Shown: in pieces, positions 52,516 to 64,000 of the stretch
Layout of the letters: every line of letters starts with the position of its first letter
Numbering within the stretch: the first letter of the stretch is position 1
Origin: Iris pallida
Taxonomy: Eukaryota > Streptophyta > Magnoliopsida > Asparagales > Iridaceae
NCBI GenBank assembly: GCA_029216955.1
Contig: JANAVB010005597.1
Location: 43,331,535-43,395,534 of the forward strand
Direction of reading: 5' to 3'
Length of the DNA: 64,000 nt
Notes under the pieces: model-generated
What the model was told of the DNA's origin: nothing
Seen by the model: only the letters and a program-made list of their open reading frames with translations
The model's database searches: none
Made by a program: the position numbers and the translations under genes

Positions 52516-52822
52516 GGCCTCGTTTGGTTCGCAGAATCAACGGGTTGGGAAAGAAAAGTCATTACTTTCCAATGTTTGAGTGCCAAAGGAATTGAGGAGG
52601 AAAGGAAAGTGATTTCAAGAAAAATTAGAGGGAAAAGTGATTCCATCCATCCAAGCAAGGAATCACTTTTTCACATTGAAGGATTCACTTTCCTTTTCAA
52701 ATTTATTGGCATTTCCAAACATCAGAGAGGAAAATCAATGGAAATTGTAATTTTCCAGAGAAAAATGAAAATGCCAAGGAATTGATTTTCTTTCCCTTCC
52801 ATTCCGCGAACCAAACGAGGCC
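52516..52822. mobile_element. Tourist-like MITE with TTA target duplication
   Basis: A 307 bp element with perfect 17 bp ends GGCCTCGTTTGGTTCGC and its complement, flanked by TTA on both sides. A 3 bp TTA duplication fits the PIF/Harbinger group. The interior also folds back on itself. Confidence 0.85.
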
Positions 52823-53086
52823 TTAGTGCATCATCGATCAGTTTTCGACTAAAATAAGTTGGCATTAGTCTCTGTCTAGGTGGGGCCGGAGAAATGAAAT
52901 ATTCCATACTATCAGTCAAGGTTTCACTATAGAACTTCAGGATTTGTATTTAGCAATTTTGGTATGATTAGGACATGATATTGTTATTATAGATATTGTT
53001 ATTATAACACCATTATTATGAGCCTCACAGACTTGTATATAGTTCTCACATTGTCAATAGAAATTTATAACTATTCATACTAATGA

Positions 53087-53467
53087 CAGAAAATTCACTG
53101 TAGAGTAACAAAGTTTGAAAAAATTGCACGAAGAGTAACAAGTTTCAGGAAATTACAAATAGGAAAACTTTCCGCCAAACCATCTGGCGGAAATTGGACG
53201 TGTCCAATTTCCGCCAGACAGTCTGGCGGAAATCATACAAAGCAGCTGCTCCCTCCCTGCACCACAGCTGCCACCACCACGTATCAGCTCCACTGCGTGC
53301 CACGCGTCACGAGGTGCGCGATTTCCGCCAGACTGTCTGGCGAAAATTGGACGCGTCCAATTTCTGCCAGATCGTCTGTCGGAAAGTTCTCCTATTAGTA
53401 ATTTCTTAAAACTTGTTACCCTCCGTGCAATTTTTTCAAACTTTATTACTCTACAGTGAATTTTATG
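53087..53467. mobile_element. Mutator-like foldback MITE
   Basis: A 381 bp element bounded by the perfect 9 bp repeat TACTAATGA (53078-53086 and 53468-53476), the length expected for Mutator-like elements. Terminal inverted repeats of about 75 bp start CA(G/T)AAAATTCACTG. Inside them are further palindromes, TTTCCGCCAGACAGTCTGGC and close variants, giving hairpins within a hairpin. Confidence 0.85.
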
Positions 53468-53476
53468 TACTAATGA

Positions 53477-54053
53477 TAACATTCCGTAGTATCAGACAAG
53501 GTTTTTCTTCTTTTATTTGTTATAGTGGAAGATCGTGCTTAGTAAGATGCTTCAGTCGGTTAAGGCAAATAAGCTTATTAGTGGCATTCATACTAATGAT
53601 AATTATAATAGCCTTAGTAGTCTTCAATTTGCAGAGGGTACAATTATTTTTTTTCTGATGCATAATTTTCAATCGTTGGACAATCTTAAGGTGATATTAT
53701 ATTTAGTTTGATGGAGTTTATAGTCTCCCTGAAGTAGGAAAACCTGGACATGGCTAAATGGTAGCAAAACCTGGACATGGTTAAATGGTGATAGTAATAA
53801 GAATCAAGAAGTTGTTACTTTAATGAATTGTAAAGTAGGTTCTTTGCCACTGACTGAGATATTCAAGAAGTCTTATAAAAGATGATATGCTTCATAAGAA
53901 TGATTAGCAATAGGTTATTCATCAAGTGGAGAAAAAAGGTTCGCATCTTTGAAAGGAAATATTCTTCTCAAAGGAGGTAGACTAATTATGATTAATTATG
54001 TTCTGTAAGCGATTTCTTCTTACTTAATATCTTTATATTATCTTCATGTTTGA
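53477..54053. other. Intergenic, no gene seen
   Basis: AT-rich sequence with no recognisable exon, RNA gene or repeat boundary. Confidence 0.4.
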
Positions 54054-54447
54054 TAGAGGTGAGTATTATTTAGTTTTGGACCAAAAATCAAACCTAACCG
54101 AACGGTTTGGTTTGGAAAAGAAAAAAAAAATCGATTCGATTTCGGTTTTGAAAATAGATCCAAAACCAAAAAATGAATGAAACTTGTACAATTATATAAA
54201 TACACTCAATTTTATACATTATTTTGTAATTAATAATGTATATATTTTAAAAACAACAATTTTATGTATATGATTTAAATCCAACTTTGATAATTTAACA
54301 ACTAGTCCATGCTTTGAATAAAATAAATATGTATAAAAATTATAACTTTAATATAATTTAATCACGATCCCAACTTTAGACTTGATCCATTAAAGAAACC
54401 AAATTTTATTTCGGTTCGGTTTCGGTTCAACCGAACGCTCACACCTA
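54054..54447. mobile_element. hAT-type MITE
   Basis: The ends TAGAGGTGAG and (complement) TAGGTGTGAG are imperfect inverted repeats, with CCGAACGGTTTGG and GGTTCGGTTTCGG nearby inside. The flanks ATGTTTGA and TTGTTTGG match at 6 of 8 positions, consistent with an old 8 bp duplication. Confidence 0.6.
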
Positions 54448-54647
54448 TTGTTTGGATGGTGAAAAGAATTGTAAGAGCTACTCCCAGGATTATCTATTCC
54501 AGGGATGGTGTTGCACAACATTGGGCCTCTTTATCTGCTATCATATTATCTTCCGTTACATCTGCTATGCCAACATTGGGCCCCTTTGCTTTGTTGATAG
54601 AAGTGAAAATCCAACATAGACTAACTGAGAACAATTCATTGAAGGCA

Positions 54648-54861
54648 AATGCTATGCTTACAACAAATACAACAAATTTTGGTTGTAAGCTTTACAACTT
54701 GCTACATGCCATCCTGGCATTGGGGGAGAGAAGGGACAGAGTGAGACCATGTTAGCAGGAGGTGGGTGTGGATGAGGTGGGTGTGGATTGTGAGGTGGGG
54801 GTGGATGAGGTGGGTGTGGATCGTAAAAAAGTTATAAATATTTGGTTGTAAACTTAGCATT
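54648..54861. mobile_element. MITE, family A copy 2
   Basis: Same ends (AATGCTATGCTTACAAC and the complement of GTTGTAAACTTAGCATT) and almost the same length as 1785-1996. The interior contains GGTGGGTGTGGAT repeats. Confidence 0.7.
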
Positions 54862-55303
54862 TTCCTTATTGAAAATTTGAAATACCAGCAAAGAGTCATT
54901 TTGGGTCTAAGCACAATATCCGCCTAAAAGTACAGAATCTTACAGCTACCACCACCAAAATTTGAAACTTCAAAAAGAAAATAAAAATTGCTCCAAAACA
55001 AAAAATCTTGTCCAAGACAGATGGCAATTGGCAAAGTTAATCTGGATAAATCACTGAAAGCTAAATGCTCCAGCTAGCACACTTTAACATATCCTGGTAC
55101 AATCATCCGAAGACGCAAGTAAACTAAACCATAGTTACCAACAACCATAAGGTTCTTCCTAACAAACTTATTGTTCTTCATAAACTTCAGGTAAAAAGAA
55201 ATACAAATCCAGAATTACTTTCAGATAGGTAATTCAAGCATGCATATATGATGCGAGTTTTCTCCAAAAAATGCCAGCTACCTTGAATTAATAACTGCAT
55301 CCT
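54862..55303. other. 3' flank of RPS29
   Basis: This would contain the RPS29 3' UTR. No further coding exon is seen. Confidence 0.4.
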
Positions 55304-59660
<4,357 letters not shown>

Positions 59661-59894
59661 TTTGGATTGGGAGCCCAGCGGATCATCGTGGCCGTTCGAT
59701 TAGTTGATTAGTATATACTCTTAGTCTATTCCAACTTTGGGATGCTATTGGGTCGGGTCTAGATAGTGCTACTTCAGACCCGTTTCCTATTTCTATTTTA
59801 GACCGGGTCTAACCATGGTCCATATGGGCATGTGTGTGAGCCATACACACAAGAACCAATGCCTAACCATATGAGCTTGACACCGGGTCCGGGT

Positions 59895-60135
59895 TAGGGC
59901 TGCAAATGAGCCAAGCCGTTCGCTAGCTGCTCGAAGCTCGGCTCGATAAAAACTCGTTTGAGCTCGGTTCGTTTACTAAACAAGCTGAGCTCAAGCTTCA
60001 TTTTCAAGCTCGTTTAATAAACAAGCCAAGCTCAAGCTTAGAAGTACTCGGCTCGTTTGAGCTCGCGAGCTGGCTCGTTTATGAGTTTGCAAGCTGGCTC
60101 GTTTATAAGCTCGTTTAGGAGCTTGTTTAGAAGCT
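59895..60135. repeat. GAGCTCG-rich repeat, possible hAT-type element end
   Basis: It starts TAGGGCTGCAAATGAGCC, which resembles the TAGGGGTGCAAC end of the hAT-type MITE at 25740. It then runs through repeated GCTCGTTTA and CAAGCTCAAGCTT units. A matching right end was not found. Confidence 0.5.
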
Positions 60136-63100
60136 CATTTGTTCTTTATTGAATTCTAATTTTATATATATTTGTGCATTATATATTTATATGTCCTTAA
60201 TAATTAATATTAAGGAACTTTTTTAACTAAATTGTTAATATTACAAGTACTTGAATTCTGTGAAACCTGCAATTTTCTAAATTATTTTAAATCATTTAGT
60301 TGTGTGTTTGTGAAGTTAATATTAGTATTATTAAATCATTGAAATGTAAAATTCTTTTCAAAAATATTTAAACACGGATTTTTTGATTGTCAGCCCAGAC
60401 CTGAACCCGAATTGAAACATAAAGCATTTAAAAAAAAAAATTAATTTAGTTGTCATTCATATCATTATTTTAGCCACATGTTAGAAGTCCGGAATTAATT
60501 GAGTTTTATTTAAGCCTTTGGCCCACAACTTATTATTACTTAAAACCATTAAATTATTTTTTAGAAAAGCCTTTATATTAGAAGCCCAAGCTTCTAAAGC
60601 CCAAACCCAATAAGTTTGCTTATATCCATACCCATTTAGCTTATATACCCATTAAGGCTATATTTTAATCCATTAGTTTTGAGAGAGAAGGAAACTTTCC
60701 ATTCTCTTCATTCTCCTTACTGTTGGTTCTTCGAGAGTTACCAAAGACTCTTCGGGAGCTTGGCCGACCCTAGGCCGATCGCCTCCCCGTAACCTCCGGC
60801 AACTCCTCCTTTCCTTTTCGAACGGCCGTGGCTCTCCAACTTCGGTAACTCCTTCTCCTTTCTTCCTATATAAACCACCATTTCCCACCACCATCTCTTT
60901 TTCTCCCAAAATCTCCAAGCCCTAGCCTTCCCCCACCCGATTCCGGCGAACCCGACCCCTGGCCGACCCCCTCTGGCCGGCGCACCCTTCTGTAGCCGGC
61001 GCCCCGTCGCTCGCCGTTCCCGGGCCGCCCGACCCCCTCATGTGCGAGTGTCCGGCCCTGTTACGCTGCTGACCGGTGTTTCTCTGTCTCCGGCGAGCTT
61101 CCGAACGTGACCCGCTGTCCGATCCATTCCCGAGAATTATCCCGCGGCTCCCCGACCAACGGATATTGGATAATTTCTGTGTAATCACAGTAGTTCGTCC
61201 CTCCCTGGTGTCTGTGATGATAATTTTGGTCCACAAATTTCTTCGGAAATTTGGTTTTCGGTTGCGTGCTTGGTTTCGGAAATTTTCGAAACCACTGTTA
61301 TATGTTATTTCTGTGGTTTTCTGGATTTCTGTGTGTTTTGTGGTTTCTTTGAGATATTTCGGAAATTCCGAGGGAGTTGGAAATGATTTCTGGAATTTTC
61401 GGGTTTGTTCTGATGGTTTGGAATTTTCCGAGGAACTTTCGGAAAAGTTCTGTTGGTTGCTGTGATGTTTCCAAGATGGTTTCGGAATTTCCAAATAGTT
61501 TCGGGTTTTCCGAATACGTCTCGGGAACGTAATTTTTCTGTATATAAATTCATATATATTTGGTTCTCTTGATTCGGGACTTATATTGGAGTTTGTTGGC
61601 AAATTTTCCAGTTTTTGGGTTGACCGAAAATAGAGGAAGTGCTGCCGGATTTTTCTATAATATCTAAATATGATTTTTAAAAAAATGGTTTTTTCGGAAA
61701 AGAATATTATTTTGAATTTTGGGCGACGACCGTATTGGTCAATGGGCCCTGGCTAAGTGCAAACAAACCGGTTTCGCCCGGACGTTGAGACATTAGCCTA
61801 TATGACGATTGGACCAATATCTGAGACTCATTATTAAATTTATTTTAATTTAATTGTAGGATTTTTTAAGAGACTAACAAATGTCTTCTTCTTATTTAAA
61901 TTTATGTAAAAAGGTCTGTAATAGGGCATAAGCCCATTTGTTTATTCCTGCTGTGAGAAAGTGTAATAGCTTAGGTGTTATTTTGTTTTCTTTTATTCTC
62001 AGGTTGATTTTCTGTCATGAGAACGTAGTATAAAATAATAATTATTTATTTTATTTTAAAAAGAAAAATAATAAATGTTTTATCACTTAGAAGTTAAGTT
62101 GTAAAATTTTTAAATAGAAATTCATGTATTTCTCATTAAAAAGGAAAATCTTAGTTTTATATTTATAGAATACTAAGTTTTTCCAAATAAATCAATAAAT
62201 ACAATTTTTCTAGAAATTAAATATAAATTGATGTTTCATAATTATAACGTACCGATAATCGCATTTTGTTTGTGTTAGCTAAATAAAGATTAAAATTGAC
62301 TAGGACAAATTAGAGATTGAAACTAGCACATCTAGTATGGCAATTTTGGAATCTAAGACCGACTTCTCGATTGTAGGATTTCGAGGACAAATCTGAAATT
62401 CAATCTCGTAGTCATTACCCTCATTCCAGTCAAAACCAAGACAAGCACATTTTGTGTTAGTTTACAATTATTTAATAATCGTTTTATTGCAAGTTTAAAC
62501 CACGATGCAACACGGAACTCTCTCTGAGAGCACTGATTGATTGACTGTTGGGTACTGGTGTAGTGCCCCGTCCCTACATCGTGCCCCGTTCTCCGTCCAC
62601 GGGGTGCGCGAGAAAGGAACACTGTCGCTATCGACTCGGTCGGGACCGATAGGTCGGGATCGATCGAATCGATCGAACGGGAACGGTTGAATTAAGATCC
62701 ATTCCACGTTATGGAATGGCTTCTTCGGAACCAAGTCCCATATTCAGCGGGTAGCGCCTCGAGGATTGACTCTGCGGCTGAGTCGGGAGAGACCTCCCGT
62801 TGCTCTGTTTTTCACGCCGCTTGCGTTGGTTTTGGCTTTGGTTTTCTGAATACGTTTTCGATGGTTTTCATGGCTTACATTTCGAACTCGCATTTCCTAT
62901 CAAATTTCTTGTCTAATACAGTGTTCTAATCGGTTGCCTGTGCGATTTCAGGTGATCGCGTAGGCGACGTCTAGCGCGGCCAACCAGTCTCTCGCCTCAA
63001 GTAAAAACTCAAGGTGAGTGGCTGACCTCCTTCATCTCGACCCTCTATTTCAAATAATGAGAACTTGGGTAATGGTAATGAAATTGAATGATTCGCTTGA

Positions 63101-64000
63101 AAAACACAAGTCCTATGTTTGAGAAGAGAAAAGATGAGTTGTCTAGAAAAGAGATAGAATTCTTTAGGCCTGCAAAACAACCAAGTAAATGAATCGATTA
63201 CATAACAAGCCCCAACGGTACCCCAAATATACCATGTTAACCTATCAAGGTCATGGACAACTTGTCGACAAGGGCGATGGTTTCTTCGAGCGGCAACCCG
63301 GGGCCACGGGACCGACTCGGCCTAGGAAGAAACAGGTTATAGCCGAGCTGGGTATGAAGCAACTGGTAAGACGGGGACTTGCATCGGAGCTCGCTATTTG
63401 CGTTGCAAGGGTCCCGTATTACCAGGCTATGTCCAGGATGGCTAGTTAATGCCAGTGACCTCCACATCAAATACTTGATATAAATTGTTATTCAACTAAC
63501 AGGGAAGGTGATGGTATGTTTTATGTTGCACGGCGCGCTCTGCCGAGGGAAATTCTGGTGTAACTTACTTGGGTTATGTTTCGTCAAATGCTTCATATGA
63601 AATTACCTAGGATGGTTAGAAAGATCACGAAAAGCAAGTCGTGTAAATGTTTATATAAATTCTTGAACCAAATGAGAGCCAGGAAATTAATTAGCCACTC
63701 GCCAGTACATGTTGATTGTACTGATCCTCGCTCTCTCTACAGGTGCGATAAATCAGGAGGAGCGTGCCGCGTGAAGGGAGGCTACGCTCGTGTGTTTTGA
63801 AGCTTCGTCCTTGCAGTCGAAGTTTGGATCCAATCTCTTTTGAAGACTCCGCCGTCGAAGGCGAAGAAGACAGATGGAGCGACTTCCCGTCATCCCAGGT
63901 GGTTTTGTAATGCTGGTTGTAATCAAGGGATGAAATGTATGGAATGGCTATCTCATCGACGTTCACTTTGTAATGGAGTCAGTTTGTAAAAAGCCCGCGT
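60136..64000. other. LTR-retrotransposon-like sequence without an intact frame
   Basis: A CTATATAAACCACC promoter-like site near 60868 is followed by a GC-rich leader, a stretch full of TTTCGGAAATTT and TTCCGAA motifs (about 61240-61520), and later ATTTCGAGGACAAAT near 62379. These features recall long LTRs of plant Ty3/gypsy elements, but no second LTR, primer site or pol domain lies inside the window. No gene is supported; the short frames are scattered on both strands. Confidence 0.3.

Noticed and set aside
61076..61602. 129-codon plus-strand and 226-codon minus-strand frames
   Set aside because: They overlap on opposite strands, are built on TTTCGGAAATT repeats, and resemble no protein I know. 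They fit LTR sequence better.

Overview
This 64 kb window is nuclear DNA of a flowering plant. It has spliced genes with GT-AG introns, tRNA-primed Copia retrotransposons, plant-type MITEs, many (TA)n microsatellites and an inserted piece of chloroplast DNA. My best guess is a monocot outside the grasses, because the chloroplast-derived ycf4 and accD reading frames look monocot-like, but I cannot fix the species. Four protein-coding host genes could be rebuilt exon by exon, each with in-phase junctions: an amino acid permease (3811-8959, plus strand, 7 exons, 481 aa), a five-KH-domain RNA-binding protein (13108-23794, minus strand, 7 exons, 681 aa), a plastid-type pyruvate kinase (33829-49921, minus strand, 7 exons, 556 aa) and 40S ribosomal protein S29 (55304-59530, minus strand, 3 exons, 56 aa). 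The genes share no pathway; the window is an ordinary mix of housekeeping and transport genes.

Most of the rest is mobile or repetitive DNA, much of it inside introns. A palindromic tandem array fills 311-1056. The permease introns hold two SINEs and several MITEs. Intron 2 of the KH gene carries a decayed Copia element (15692-20956) in antisense. Upstream of the KH gene lie inserts bounded by (TA)n tracts, a 0.3 kb tandem duplication, a 603 bp hAT-like MITE and a very young 1.5 kb non-autonomous LTR element that encodes only a Gag-like protein (26903-28430). Next comes a plastid-to-nucleus transfer (about 29300-31014) with accD 3' end, psaI and ycf4 in chloroplast order, bounded by a 29 bp perfect inverted repeat.

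Intron 1 of the pyruvate kinase gene holds a 7.3 kb Copia element (41476-48762) with an intact 1311-codon gag-pol frame. Its 5' LTR has lost about 0.5 kb including the TATA box, and its 3' spacer contains a striking series of paired short hairpins with compensatory stem changes. From 50 kb to 59 kb there are a solo LTR, Tourist-, Mutator- and hAT-like MITEs and the RPS29 gene with a 3.8 kb first intron. The last 4 kb resembles LTR-retrotransposon sequence but has no gene I can support.

The most unusual structures are the hairpin series at 43173-43657, the palindromic array at 311-1056, the inverted repeat around the plastid insert, and the Gag-only LTR element. All calls come from reading the sequence; no alignment or database search was run.
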